Origin: VRUE01 sp045805805
Lineage (GTDB): Bacteria; Actinomycetota; Thermoleophilia; Solirubrobacterales; 70-9
Direction of reading: 5' to 3'
Length of the DNA: 64,000 nt
NCBI GenBank assembly: GCA_045805805.1
Contig: JBJMKO010000137.1
Span: forward strand, 1 to 64,000
Below, piece after piece: positions 9,118 to 17,498 of this stretch. Within the stretch, counting starts at the first letter, position 1; the number at the start of each line of letters is the position of its first letter. The notes under the pieces are model-generated. The model ran no database searches, had not been told where the DNA came from, and was given only the letters and a program-made list of their open reading frames with translations. Both the position numbers and the translations under genes were made by a program.

Positions 9118-9495
9118 TTAGAGACCGAGGAGCCCTCCGACCGCGAGGATCGCCGCGAGGATGCAGAGGGCGAGGAAGAGTGCGGTTGCGATGTAGACCC
9201 ACCGTGGGTCCGGTTCTCCATCAATTCCTTCTTCTTCATCCAAGGTTTCTGGGTAACGAGCTTTTGCGCGCGCAAGCTTGGCTGGGCCATAGAGATGGCG
9301 GGCCCACCAGGACTCGGGTCGGGCCAGCCTGAAGCCCGTGATCCACCAGACGATCCCGAGCGTGAACCAGCCGTAATCGAACAGGGGCCACTGACCCTTC
9401 AGCACCGTGATCGTCGCCGGCCCGATGATCAACACGACCCAGAGGCCAATGCCGTAGGCGATGGCGACCCCCGTCGAAACCGCGAGCAGCTCCAC
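9118..9495 (-). CDS. Small multi-pass membrane protein
   Basis: A 125-residue protein with about three hydrophobic segments: residues 8-30 (GVAIAYGIGLWVVLIIGPAT), about 39-56 (FDYGWFTLGIVWWITGF) and the C-terminal 25 residues (YIATALFLALCILAAILAVGG). Between them lies a charged loop. I recognise no family. The GTG start at 9495 lies next to the divergent HEPN-like gene. It is the first gene inside the candidate element. Confidence 0.6.
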   Translation of the reverse strand: MELLAVSTGVAIAYGIGLWVVLIIGPATITVLKGQWPLFDYGWFTLGIVWWITGFRLARPESWWARHLYGPAKLARAKARYPETLDEEEGIDGEPDPRWVYIATALFLALCILAAILAVGGLLGL

Positions 9496-9542
9496 GGGTG
9501 CAGTATCGCTGGTGGGGGCTACTCGCCGATATTCTCAGCAAC

Positions 9543-10415
9543 GTGCAGCAAGAGAACACAGAGCCTGCTCAACCCTCAATCGAGGACAAGCTCCAACTGC
9601 AGGATCTTCCGTCCGAAGTCAAGGTACTCCGAGAGCAGCACCGCAAACAGGATGCGCAACTGCGGGAGATCGTGAAACCGAGAGCAGAGGCCCATATTGC
9701 GGCTTGTCGAATCGTCGCAAAGGACTTGCAGAAATGGCATCAGCAGATTGCGGACACGACCGACCTCGACCTAGATGGCTACTCGCGAGGATCGGCCGTC
9801 TGGCTGCTGGCGGGTCGATGCCTTGGCCTGCACGAGGCGATGATCGTGCAGGCGGAAGCCGGAATTGACAACGAGGGCCTGGTGGTCGGCCGCGCCCTTC
9901 ATGAGGCCAGCAATATTTTGATGGCCTTTCTGGCGAATCCGGACGAAGAGGACCTTGTCCGGCTTTGGCTTGATGACGACGGCAAGCACCGTTACGTGAA
10001 GCAGGGGGCGGCCCGGGCTGCTCAAGATCAATTCGAGACCGACCTCAACGAAGCGATGGAGAAAGCTGGGTTGCCGCCGCTCGGTAACACGATCAACCTC
10101 AAGGAAGAGCTTTACGACCGGATGAGTCGCACGGCCCATAACAGGCGGTCCTCCTGCGTCAGCAGTCTTTGGAAAGAGGGGCGACAGATGGCCTACGGCC
10201 GGGCTCCTAGCGCCCTGCGATGGGCGTCTGCTGTGGAGTGGACTTCATCGATGACCATCGAGGTCGTGAACTCCGTCGGCGATGCCCTTCGCTCCTTCTA
10301 CCAGGGCAACTTCTTTGTGGAGAAGATGGCCCCGCTCGTCCAAAGCATCGAAGCGATTCGGAAGACGTGTCCCTTGGACGAAGACTCCATCCATCAGGCA
10401 GCAGCAAGCAGGTAA
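9543..10415 (+). CDS. DUF5677-like / HEPN-like protein
   Basis: About 290 residues, largely helical. The central part (GYSRGSAVWLLAGRCLGLHE, VGRALHEASNILMAFLANPDEEDL) resembles DUF5677 proteins, a helical family related to HEPN domains. A candidate R-x5-H motif (RMSRTAH) is present near residue 200. HEPN proteins are often RNases in toxin or anti-phage systems, but nuclease activity is not shown here. In-frame GTG at 9498 would nearly abut the divergent start, so GTG at 9543 was chosen; TATTCT at 9530-9535 would fit a leaderless promoter. Confidence 0.6.
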   Translation: MQQENTEPAQPSIEDKLQLQDLPSEVKVLREQHRKQDAQLREIVKPRAEAHIAACRIVAKDLQKWHQQIADTTDLDLDGYSRGSAVWLLAGRCLGLHEAMIVQAEAGIDNEGLVVGRALHEASNILMAFLANPDEEDLVRLWLDDDGKHRYVKQGAARAAQDQFETDLNEAMEKAGLPPLGNTINLKEELYDRMSRTAHNRRSSCVSSLWKEGRQMAYGRAPSALRWASAVEWTSSMTIEVVNSVGDALRSFYQGNFFVEKMAPLVQSIEAIRKTCPLDEDSIHQAAASR

Positions 10416-10427
10416 CCCAGCGCGGAG

Positions 10428-10805
10428 TTAAACCCGGACGGGTGGCCCAAGTGGCGACTCTCGGATCGGCGTCGTCTCGTCGCCATCACGAGGATCACCC
10501 TGCGCGGTGAAGGCTCGCCCCTTCGACCCTCCTCCGCGCTCGGAAGTCTCGGTCTCGTCGCCTTCGCGTGGGTCCGATGCCCGCAGGCCAATCCGCGAAA
10601 GCGAGGACAATGGCCCCGCCGGAGTTTTTTCCGTCTCGTCGCCGTCACGAGGGCCAGATGTAAAGAGTGCCGTTTGCGCCCGCTTCGTTTCTCCGCCTCC
10701 GCCACCCTTTTCGATGACTTCCGTTTCATCCCCGTCGCGAGGGCCATCCAGAATGGGTTCGGCTTCGGACTGCGCACGCATGAGGAGTTCGCCGTCGCCG
10801 TTCAT
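10428..10805 (-). CDS. Hypothetical protein with four PR(D/E)GDET repeats
   Basis: An open frame of 125 codons starting with ATG at 10805, 5 bp after the stop of the upstream membrane gene. It contains GPRDGDETE, GPRDGDETE, DPREGDETE and DPRDGDETT at about 26-30 residue spacing. At DNA level a 22-24 bp repeat starts at 10474, 10552, 10633 and 10723 (spacing 78, 81, 90). All spacings are multiples of three, which favours translation. Inter-repeat segments are Gly/Ser/Glu-rich and unrelated to each other. No family is recognised; it could be a repetitive acidic protein or a multi-core peptide precursor, or a non-coding repeat array. Confidence 0.45.
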   Translation of the reverse strand: MNGDGELLMRAQSEAEPILDGPRDGDETEVIEKGGGGGETKRAQTALFTSGPRDGDETEKTPAGPLSSLSRIGLRASDPREGDETETSERGGGSKGRAFTAQGDPRDGDETTPIRESPLGPPVRV

Positions 10806-10810
10806 CCCGT

Positions 10811-11341
10811 TCAGACTACTGCAGCAACCGTCGTCAAAATGAGGCCGAGCACAAGGCCGCCGAGCCCAGCGCCGACCAAGCGATAGGCCCAACGGGCGTG
10901 GTCAACCTTCTTTGCGTTCGTGTCTCTCGCTTCCGGAAGCATCTTCTTGTAGTAGGTCGCCGCCAGTTGACCGATTGCGTCCGCAGGCTCGCCGCTCAAT
11001 CGCTCGTCGGAGACTCGGTCTTCCGCTGCCTTTAGAGAAAGGCTCTGGAAGGGCTTCGGAGTCAATCCCCACAGAGCGACACCGGCAGCCGCCAGGAGAA
11101 AAAGGGACGCGAAGCTGAGCACGGCCCCAAGCGCGATCGTAAAACCGAGAGAAAGCTCGCCGCCGGCGACGATCGAGGCCCCAACCCCGGCACCAATTGA
11201 GAGCGCGAGCCCGGAAAGGGATGCGATCCCCGTCAGCTTTGAGTCCAGGGAGCGCGTGCGGTCAATCTCGTAGTCAAGATCGGCTCGGGCGCATTCGAGC
11301 GTTGCTATCGCTATCTCGGTCTTTAGCTTGCGGCGCCTCAT
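10811..11341 (-). CDS. SLATT-like membrane protein
   Basis: A 176-residue protein with an N-terminal charged helix (KTEIAIATLECARADLDYEI). A pair of transmembrane segments follows at about 38-60 and 68-92, then a soluble helical stretch and a C-terminal hydrophobic segment (LVGAGLGGLVLGLILTTVAA). This layout resembles SLATT or PycTM-like membrane effectors of conflict systems, but no nucleotide-sensor gene is adjacent, so this is only a structural resemblance. Its start overlaps the upstream gene by 4 bp (ATGA), making a two- or three-gene leftward operon. Confidence 0.55.
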   Translation of the reverse strand: MRRRKLKTEIAIATLECARADLDYEIDRTRSLDSKLTGIASLSGLALSIGAGVGASIVAGGELSLGFTIALGAVLSFASLFLLAAAGVALWGLTPKPFQSLSLKAAEDRVSDERLSGEPADAIGQLAATYYKKMLPEARDTNAKKVDHARWAYRLVGAGLGGLVLGLILTTVAAVV

Positions 11342-11598
11342 CGGTTGTGCGGCAACACCGCGGCTGATCCCGCCATCGACGGCAGCGGATTGGGCAGCGC
11401 CGCAACCGTTGGCATGCTCACGTAGCCGAGACCCTGCGACAACGCGATTACGGGCGACTGAGGGCTGAAATGAGGGGGTTCAGCCGGGAATCCCTGCGTT
11501 GCCGTGAGGATCGCTAGGACCCAGGCCACGAGCGCCGTGACCCCGAAGTTCTGGAGCGTTGCCGCCCAACCCAGGAGCCGAGTCAGGTTCTTATCCAT
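11338..11598 (-). CDS. Small membrane-anchored hypothetical protein
   Basis: An 86-residue ORF with one clear hydrophobic segment near the N terminus (NFGVTALVAWVLAILTA) followed by a Pro-rich tail. It overlaps the downstream SLATT-like gene by 4 bp, which supports it being translated. No family is recognised. Confidence 0.5.
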   Translation of the reverse strand: MDKNLTRLLGWAATLQNFGVTALVAWVLAILTATQGFPAEPPHFSPQSPVIALSQGLGYVSMPTVAALPNPLPSMAGSAAVLPHNR

Positions 11599-11942
11599 AC
11601 CGCCGAATATCGGCCTTCAATCGGACGCACTTTCATTGCCGGGGTCGTCTCTCCAACCTCGGAGCCCGGTCTGCTGATGAAGCTGACCCGATTTCGCTGG
11701 CACGGTAGTCCGCTGCGCCGCGAATCGAGCGTAATCCCCGCGCATCGCCGCTAATCGGCTCGCTTTGTGGCCGCAGCAGAGCTACAGTCGCCGACCGCAA
11801 GACATAGATGGCCCCGGCGACGCGCCAACGCCCCGGGGCCTGGCACCGAAGAACTAGCTTCGATGCAAGGAGAACGCTACTCGCCGAAGTACTCTCGGCA
11901 GCATCGCGGCGGCTCCTCGGTGCCCTACCGGAAGGAGGGCAC
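11599..11942. other. Intergenic region with direct repeat and recurrent motif
   Basis: This 344-bp stretch holds no gene I can support. It contains the right copy of the 24-bp direct repeat (11690-11713) and GTAATCCCCGCGCATC at 11731-11746, a motif that recurs in variant form near 17010, 39322 and 48696. GGAGGG at 11934-11939 is the ribosome binding site of the next gene. Confidence 0.5.
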
Positions 11943-12365
11943 ATGCCCCGCAGCACCATCAAGATCGACGCCGCCCAGCGCGACGCCCTCTACGAGCAGG
12001 TGTGCGGCCACCTCTCGATGCTGGGCGATTTTCAGACCGTGCTGGAGAGCCAGCGGGACTACGCCACCGCCGCGCGGCTGGCGATCGAGTTCGGTGAGGA
12101 CTTCCGCCTGATGGCGGACCTCGGCTGGAACCCGGCAGATAGCCGCGACACAGTCGAGCTGACGATGCCGCCGCTCGACCTGATGGAAATGGCCAAGCGG
12201 CTGCGTGACGACGCCAAGGGCGGACTCGCTGACGTGAAGAAGGAGCGCGATTCGGTCGCGCCTCCCGAGGTCATCGAAGTCTACGAACGTACCCGCGAGA
12301 CCTGCGAGGAGATTCTCGACCATCTCGCCGACGCCTACGGAGGTGCCCGTCATGCCCGCGCCTAA
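11943..12365 (+). CDS. Hypothetical protein of mobile element
   Basis: A 140-residue mostly helical protein (VCGHLSMLGDFQTVLESQ; later acidic helices with EVYERTRETCEEILDHLADA). ATG at 11943 follows a GGAGGG ribosome binding site at proper spacing. No domain is recognised. It is the first gene of a rightward set that includes the HTH regulators; its 3' end overlaps the next gene by 14 bp, suggesting an operon and a role in element maintenance or control. Confidence 0.65.
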   Translation: MPRSTIKIDAAQRDALYEQVCGHLSMLGDFQTVLESQRDYATAARLAIEFGEDFRLMADLGWNPADSRDTVELTMPPLDLMEMAKRLRDDAKGGLADVKKERDSVAPPEVIEVYERTRETCEEILDHLADAYGGARHARA

Positions 12366-12582
12366 GCGCCTGCGCCCCGGCGAGCTGGACGACCTCGTCC
12401 TCGCCTACATGACCGAGCACCACGACGACGGCCCGCTGACCGCCACGACGATTGGCAAAGGACTCGGTCGCTCACCCGGAGTCGTCGCCAACTGCCTCGG
12501 CCGCCTGGCGAAGGACAAGAGGGTGCGCCAGGCCAAGAAGCGGCCGCGCGCCTACGTCCTCACCGAGGCGAAGTCGCGATGA
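12352..12582 (+). CDS. Small winged-helix DNA-binding protein
   Basis: A 76-residue protein whose sequence DDLVLAYMTEHHDDGPLTAT, then IGKGLGRSPGVVANCLGRLA and a basic wing (KKRPRAYVLTE), reads as a winged helix-turn-helix. ATG at 12352 is set by GGAGG at 12339-12343 with 8 bases between; a GTG at 12343 is less well placed. It overlaps the preceding gene and is followed by the large hairpin. Confidence 0.65.
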   Translation: MPAPKRLRPGELDDLVLAYMTEHHDDGPLTATTIGKGLGRSPGVVANCLGRLAKDKRVRQAKKRPRAYVLTEAKSR

Positions 12583-12593
12583 GGCGGGTGACG

Positions 12594-12691
12594 GCTGCGG
12601 CTTGTCGAGGGCCGAGGCGCAGGCCACAGGGAGGTGCGGGATGCCGATCCTGGCATCCCGCTACCTGCCTCGGCCCTCGACAAGCCGCAGC
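12594..12691. repeat. 98-nt hairpin with perfect 25-bp arms
   Basis: The arms (12594-12618 and 12667-12691) are exact reverse complements and begin GCTGCGGCTTGTCGAGG. Inside is a second stem, GCGGGATGCC-gatcct-GGCATCCCGC (12637-12662), flanked by AGGT/ACCT pairing. It lies between a winged-helix gene and an XRE gene in a mobile element. It could be a replication or transfer origin hairpin, a regulator operator or a palindromic repeat. Confidence 0.8.
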
Positions 12692-12724
12692 TTCGTCACA
12701 GCTCTCCGTAATCGAAGGTCGAGG

Positions 12725-13099
12725 ATGAACCCGCGCGCTCTAACCTCAGCGCCGCCCACGCCGGAGATGAAAGCCCGCTTCGGCCAGAACCTCGCCCGCT
12801 GCCGCGAGGGAGCCGAGGTCTCCCAGGAAGAGCTGAGCTTCCGCGCCTCGATCCACCGCACCGAGGTGAGCCTGCTGGAGCGCGGCGAGCGCATGCCGCG
12901 CGTCGACACCGCCCTGCGGATCGCCGGCAGCCTCGGCGTCCCTCTGGACGACCTCGTCGCCGGGCTGGAGTGGCGACCTGGCTATGAGATCGTCGTGCCG
13001 GGGTCGTGGGAGATCGTCGAGCGGAACGGTCGGGCGCAGAACCCCGACGAACCTGCCGAGGCTCCCCGGTCGGCCGAGACCTCAGAGAACTCCCGATGA
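12725..13099 (+). CDS. XRE-family transcriptional regulator (first of pair)
   Basis: About 124 residues with one helix-turn-helix domain at roughly 17-80: FGQNLARCREGAEVSQEELS, then HRTEVSLLERGERMPRVDTA. The C-terminal tail continues WRPGYEIVVPGSWE, a pattern shared with the next gene (TWRPGWVEDSG), so the two look like diverged duplicates. ATG at 12725 is used; the frame upstream overlaps the hairpin. The stop overlaps the next ATG (ATGA). Probable role: control of excision or element gene expression. Confidence 0.8.
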   Translation: MNPRALTSAPPTPEMKARFGQNLARCREGAEVSQEELSFRASIHRTEVSLLERGERMPRVDTALRIAGSLGVPLDDLVAGLEWRPGYEIVVPGSWEIVERNGRAQNPDEPAEAPRSAETSENSR

Positions 13100-13407
13100 C
13101 GGCAGGCTCGCGCTCCAAGACCCCGTTCCCGTTCAAAGCCGTCGCCCGCTTCGCGGACAACCTTTATCGCGCCCGGGAGCTTGCCGGCCTCGATCAGAAG
13201 GAGGCAGCCAAGCGCGCCGCCCTCACCCGCGCCAAGCTCGACAAGATCGAGGGTGGCGAATACGTCCCCAGCCTCGATGTCCTCATCCGCCTCGCCGGCA
13301 CCTACTCGACCACCGTGGGCGATCTCGTCGACGGCGTCACCTGGCGGCCGGGCTGGGTCGAGGATTCGGGGCCAGCGGAATACCTAATCGCGGAGGACAA
13401 GTCCTGA
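13096..13407 (+). CDS. XRE-family transcriptional regulator (second of pair)
   Basis: 103 residues with an XRE helix-turn-helix (FADNLYRARELAGLDQKEAA, LTRAKLDKIEGGEYVPSLDV) and the tail GDLVDGVTWRPGWVEDSGP, matching the tail of the preceding regulator. Start overlaps the preceding stop by 4 bp, indicating co-translation. Such tandem regulators are common in actinobacterial integrative elements. Confidence 0.8.
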   Translation: MTAGSRSKTPFPFKAVARFADNLYRARELAGLDQKEAAKRAALTRAKLDKIEGGEYVPSLDVLIRLAGTYSTTVGDLVDGVTWRPGWVEDSGPAEYLIAEDKS

Positions 13408-13515
13408 GCCGATCGCCGTCTTAGCGTCGCGAGCTGAGTGTCGCGTATGCGAAACCTTGCGTCGGCAAGTTCTTCGGCCGAGCAGGCACTCCTATGGCGC
13501 TGGCAGACTTAGGCC

Positions 13516-14565
13516 ATGGCGGACATTGCCCTTGCGACCCGAAAGCGCCTCTGGGCCAACGGGGGCGGCATTTGCGCGTATCCGGCATGTGGGCAACGCC
13601 TGCTTTTTCCCGTGGATGGCGACGTGGAGGAGGTGGTCGTAGGTGAGGAGTGCCACATCGTTGGTCAGGGCGAGACCGGCCCCCGCGCTCCCGGGTCACT
13701 AACGAAAGACGAGCAAACGCGATGGCGGTCGTTGATTGATGATCGACATGGCTACCAAAATCTGATTTTGCTGTGTGGCCTCCACCACCAAGTTATCGAC
13801 CGGGATGTGGGAAATCATCCGGTTGGCCGCCTCGTTGAGTTCAAGCAGGCCCATGAACTGGAGATCGACGAGCGCCTTTCGCCCGAGCGCCGAAACGAGA
13901 ACATGATTGAGGTGCGGTATGCCGCAATTGTGGATGAGTGGGCACAGCGCATCCAGATTGATCGCTGGGATGGCCAGATTTCCAGGGTCACCGTGAGTGA
14001 CGCAATGAGGCAAAGTGTGTTGGAGGATCTCCGAAGCCTCAGTGACTGGCTGCTCAGGCGCGTGTGGCCGCGAACGCTGCCGCGACTAGAGAATGCGTTC
14101 TTGAATTTTCGCGTAGTCGCGGAAGATCTCGACGCCGTCGTGACCAGATTCGGAACGGATCGAGGCGGCGATGTCTTGATTGACCGTGTTTATAAGGAAG
14201 TCGAAGGAATGCGAGCCGGTGAGGAGCAGCGGCGATTCCTCGAAAAGAGGTCCGAGTACTACCGAGATCTCGCGGCCGATCTCGCCGTCGAGCTTACCCG
14301 CTCGGTGAATCTCGTCAGCGAGCGCGTACGCGAGCAGCTCTGGCCTGTGTACCGACTCGACGAGGGCTATGCCACGATCGGCCTTGGATTTAATGAAGCG
14401 CTGGTGTTTGAGACGTTTCGCCCGCTCTATCCGCCCGACGCGCCGGACGTTCCCTACCCCGGCCTTAAGAATTTTGTTATCGAGCGGGACAATCGGGATT
14501 ATGCACGCGGGGTCGGGGAGCCGCCTGTTGGAGCAGGGCTGCCCGGCGTTCCCAGAGATCCCTGA
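13516..14565 (+). CDS. HNH endonuclease-domain protein
   Basis: 349 residues. The N-terminal 90 residues form an HNH-type nuclease with zinc ligands: GGICAYPACGQRLLF (CxxxxC), ECHIVGQ (the first His) and YQNLILLCGLHHQVID (N and HH). The remainder (about 95-340) is helical with no recognised domain (WAQRIQIDRWDGQIS; LRSLSDWLLRRVWPRTLP). It is the sort of restriction or defence nuclease often carried by integrative elements. Base composition appears less GC-rich than neighbouring core genes, consistent with transfer. Confidence 0.8.
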   Translation: MADIALATRKRLWANGGGICAYPACGQRLLFPVDGDVEEVVVGEECHIVGQGETGPRAPGSLTKDEQTRWRSLIDDRHGYQNLILLCGLHHQVIDRDVGNHPVGRLVEFKQAHELEIDERLSPERRNENMIEVRYAAIVDEWAQRIQIDRWDGQISRVTVSDAMRQSVLEDLRSLSDWLLRRVWPRTLPRLENAFLNFRVVAEDLDAVVTRFGTDRGGDVLIDRVYKEVEGMRAGEEQRRFLEKRSEYYRDLAADLAVELTRSVNLVSERVREQLWPVYRLDEGYATIGLGFNEALVFETFRPLYPPDAPDVPYPGLKNFVIERDNRDYARGVGEPPVGAGLPGVPRDP

Positions 14566-14662
14566 AGACAGTTCCTCTCGCGGCGCCGGCGAAGTTTCGC
14601 AACCTATCCGAGCCTGAGCCGAGTGGACCTGCGGGGTCCAAGATTTGCGCTATAGCTGAAGC

Positions 14663-15625
14663 ATGTCGCAACCAGTTCTCGCGTGTCCCTACTGTCGCTC
14701 GACAGCTAAACCCGTTGATTCCCCCGACCACGTTCTTGCCCGATCTTTTGGCGGCGGGGTTGAAGTCGATTCTTGCCAAAGCTGCAACACGCTCCTGAAC
14801 CATCGAATCGACCAGGCCATGCTCCGCGATCCCGCTCTTTCCCGTCTTCGGGCAAAGGCCGGGATTGCCCATTTCACGGAGATATACGAAGCACACGATG
14901 GCAAAGCTATGCAGGTCGAATGGGGTCCGCGCGGCGTCCAGCGGGCACGCTTCGTTCCGAAGCCGATTCCCAGAGACGACAACGTTGTTGACATTTTCAT
15001 CGACCCTGACGATTGGCCGACCTACCATGAAGCAAAGGCTGAACGGGCGGCGAACCGCGGCGAACCATACGAGCCCTATGAGGGTTCTCCACCGGGACTC
15101 CCGCCACCCCCGGCACCGGGAACGACGGTTGATCTTTTGATGCGCTCGCGCACGCGCTCCCCGCAGGTCGGGATGTGGCCGGCCCTTGCGAGTCGGATTG
15201 CCTGCGGGTTTATCCGTCGTGGCCTCGAAGTTGGCCTCATCCCAGACGAGCCCGAAGAGACGCTGAGGGCATTGGGCGAGCTGGCGCGGGAAAGAACCAT
15301 CGACACCCGGATCTGGGACGTAGAGCAGGTTGCGCTTTCACCGGCGAAAGCACCGCCTGCCCATGCTCTTCTTGGTCGGATTCGACCGAGCGAGCATCTG
15401 ATCGTCATCCAACAATTTGAACCTCACGGTCAGACCGCGATATGGCTGCTCCTCTTCGGAACCCTTCTCTACGAACTCGATCTGCCGGCGGTCACGGCAC
15501 CCGAGGGTGCTTGCTGGCTGCTCGACGCTCAGCAGTGGAAAGTCCGAGAGGGAACGATCCTTGACCTCGATCGCTTCCTTCGCTTTCCGATTGCCGAAGA
15601 GCAACCGCAGCTCTTCGCGGTCTAG
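14663..15625 (+). CDS. HNH-like zinc-binding nuclease candidate
   Basis: 320 residues. The N terminus has ACPYCRSTAKPVDSPDHVLA followed by SCQSCNTLLN: a CxxC, D-H and CxxC-x3-N arrangement as in HNH_5-like nucleases. The rest is unassigned, with a Pro-rich spacer (PPGLPPPPAPG) near residue 155. TATAGC at 14651-14656 lies 6 bases before the ATG, compatible with leaderless transcription. It forms an accessory cluster with the neighbouring HNH and HEPN genes. Confidence 0.65.
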   Translation: MSQPVLACPYCRSTAKPVDSPDHVLARSFGGGVEVDSCQSCNTLLNHRIDQAMLRDPALSRLRAKAGIAHFTEIYEAHDGKAMQVEWGPRGVQRARFVPKPIPRDDNVVDIFIDPDDWPTYHEAKAERAANRGEPYEPYEGSPPGLPPPPAPGTTVDLLMRSRTRSPQVGMWPALASRIACGFIRRGLEVGLIPDEPEETLRALGELARERTIDTRIWDVEQVALSPAKAPPAHALLGRIRPSEHLIVIQQFEPHGQTAIWLLLFGTLLYELDLPAVTAPEGACWLLDAQQWKVREGTILDLDRFLRFPIAEEQPQLFAV

Positions 15626-15678
15626 ATAATCCGCATAGCGATCAACGGGGCGAACACTAAGTGACCTAGGCTTTGGGG

Positions 15679-16941
15679 ATGATCGTCAGGGAAGCCTTCA
15701 AGTGCAACGCATGCGGGGAGGACTTTCTCGCTCGCTTGGGGATCGGCTCGGGCCTCCTCCCGCTCATTTTTCAATGCCCTCACTGCGGCGCGGCCCTACG
15801 AGCATCGATGGAACCTGACCCCGAGGCCATGGAACTTCATTTCAAAAGCGAGGATGTCACCCTGCTGGAGATCGAGCAGAGTGATGAGCTGACCAGCGTC
15901 ACGATCTACGCGGATCTCCCAGTCCCAAAAGCACTACAGGGAATCCCGGCTAAAGAGGCAGTCGCGTCACCGTTCATCCTCTTTGCCCAGGTAATCGGCA
16001 ACGAGGAGCTGAGCGTCTTGATGGCGCGCATCGAGCATATGCGCCGTCTTCGAAGCCAGATCTTTCCTCGCCTACGAAGGGCCACGAGCCTGGTCGGGGA
16101 CGGCGAATTCGAGGCCCTCTCGGAGGCGGTTGTGCGACTGCCTGGCGTCGATGAGATCGAGGGCCTCGGCGACCAGCATCCCCTCTACCAGTTGGGCCGC
16201 TATGTGGAGACTCTCTACCTGCCTTTCGCCCCGCTCGAGCCTCGGATCACGGCGATTGGAGAGCTAGGGATGTTGCTTCTCTCCGCAGAGCACGCCGAAG
16301 GCGGTCCTGAGTATCTGAGCGAACTGGTCGAGCGGCCGGACTGGACCCAGCACCGACGGCGAATTTACGAGACGACCGTCACCGCCCTCGGAGTGGTCGA
16401 AGCCCTGATGCCAGCGATGGCTTGGGAGATGGTTGACGAGTCAAAGGCCGATATCGACGACTACCTCGTGATGCGAGACGACTTCGATCGCCTTAAGTCC
16501 ACCTACCAGGACATCTTCGAGCTTGGCTCGCGCTCACTGGCCTATGTCGGATCGATACTCAATCTCGTCCTGCGAGGAGACTCGCGCGAGTTCTCAAACG
16601 GAATGCGCGTCTCGCTGAAGAAGGCGCTCGAAACTACGGCCAAGAACCGTGAGTTCATCCTCGACGAGCTGCCCCAGGCCAAAGTCCTCTATGAGCAGAT
16701 CGACCGCCACACCCGAAACGACATCGGTCACCATCTCGTTTCCTTCGACTTTGCCACCCAGACGCTGATTGACAACAAAGGCAATCGGACCAACTACCTG
16801 CGCTTCCTTGAGGACTTCCTCGGCGCCGTACGCTTTACCGCCTATCTCCTGGCGGTGGCCGAGAAGGTGACCCTGCACGCAATCCAGGCAGACATCCCCC
16901 AACGCCGCGCGGCAGGCCTTTCAGCCGCGAAAGACCAATAG
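15679..16941 (+). CDS. Zinc-ribbon / HEPN-like protein
   Basis: 420 residues. An N-terminal zinc ribbon has Cys pairs in KCNACGEDF and QCPHCGAAL. The C-terminal region contains HTRNDIGHH, which fits the HEPN nuclease motif (R-polar-x3-H), within helices (KVLYEQIDRHTRNDIGHHLV). HEPN domains with intact RNxxxH are usually metal-independent RNases in abortive-infection or toxin systems. ATG 15679 was chosen over an in-frame TTG two codons upstream; TAGGCT at 15667-15672 could be a leaderless -10. Overall architecture is not one I can name. Confidence 0.65.
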   Translation: MIVREAFKCNACGEDFLARLGIGSGLLPLIFQCPHCGAALRASMEPDPEAMELHFKSEDVTLLEIEQSDELTSVTIYADLPVPKALQGIPAKEAVASPFILFAQVIGNEELSVLMARIEHMRRLRSQIFPRLRRATSLVGDGEFEALSEAVVRLPGVDEIEGLGDQHPLYQLGRYVETLYLPFAPLEPRITAIGELGMLLLSAEHAEGGPEYLSELVERPDWTQHRRRIYETTVTALGVVEALMPAMAWEMVDESKADIDDYLVMRDDFDRLKSTYQDIFELGSRSLAYVGSILNLVLRGDSREFSNGMRVSLKKALETTAKNREFILDELPQAKVLYEQIDRHTRNDIGHHLVSFDFATQTLIDNKGNRTNYLRFLEDFLGAVRFTAYLLAVAEKVTLHAIQADIPQRRAAGLSAAKDQ

Positions 16942-17498
16942 GGCCACTCGCGGCCGCACTAACCCCCCGGCGCCAGCCCCGAGCCAAACCGTGGAGTAAG
17001 CCACGGACCGTAATCCACGTACATCCCCGCGCATCCGTTCGCATCGCGCTTGACTTCCTCGCAGCGTGGAGCTACTCGTCCGTGCATGAGCTGCTTTCAC
17101 GCATCGAGAACAGACCGCACGGCGGCGAGCCGGCTCGACCGAGGCTGTCCTGACCTTGCCAGTCGGCCCGAACCCAACTGGCAAACCGGCCATACCCCCT
17201 TCCCGCATGACGTAGCGGAATCGCGGCCTCGCCCCCGCGCCCGAGTCTCTACCACCTTCGTTCGCAGTCAATTGATGGTGGATCGATCTCGATCTCGCAC
17301 CCTCGGCTGCTCCGATCGCGCTTGGCGCGAGCGCAATCGCCTCGGCGCTGGCGACTCAGCGGCTCCTCTCCTCCGCGCTGGAGGCAGCGCCTCCGCGCCG
17401 TACCGGCGCGCTCAGCCCGCCGCCTTCATTGGCGGCGGCATCGTAGGGGTGACGCGACACTACCCGGCAGCGCCCGCCTCCGGGCGTAAGGAGGGCGC
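16942..17498. other. Intergenic region without supported gene
   Basis: This 557-bp stretch contains the motif GTAATCCACGTACATCCCCG at 17010-17029, related to motifs at 11731, 39322 and 48696. It also has two small hairpins upstream of the next gene (GGAGGC-agc-GCCTCC near 17382 and GCCGCC-ttcatt-GGCGGC near 17421). An open frame across part of it (17050-17502) shows no protein-like pattern. Confidence 0.5.

Noticed and set aside
10474..10746. CRISPR array from four 22-24 bp repeats
   Set aside because: Spacers are 55-67 bp, repeats diverge, unit lengths are multiples of three and no cas genes are present; a repeat-containing gene fits better.
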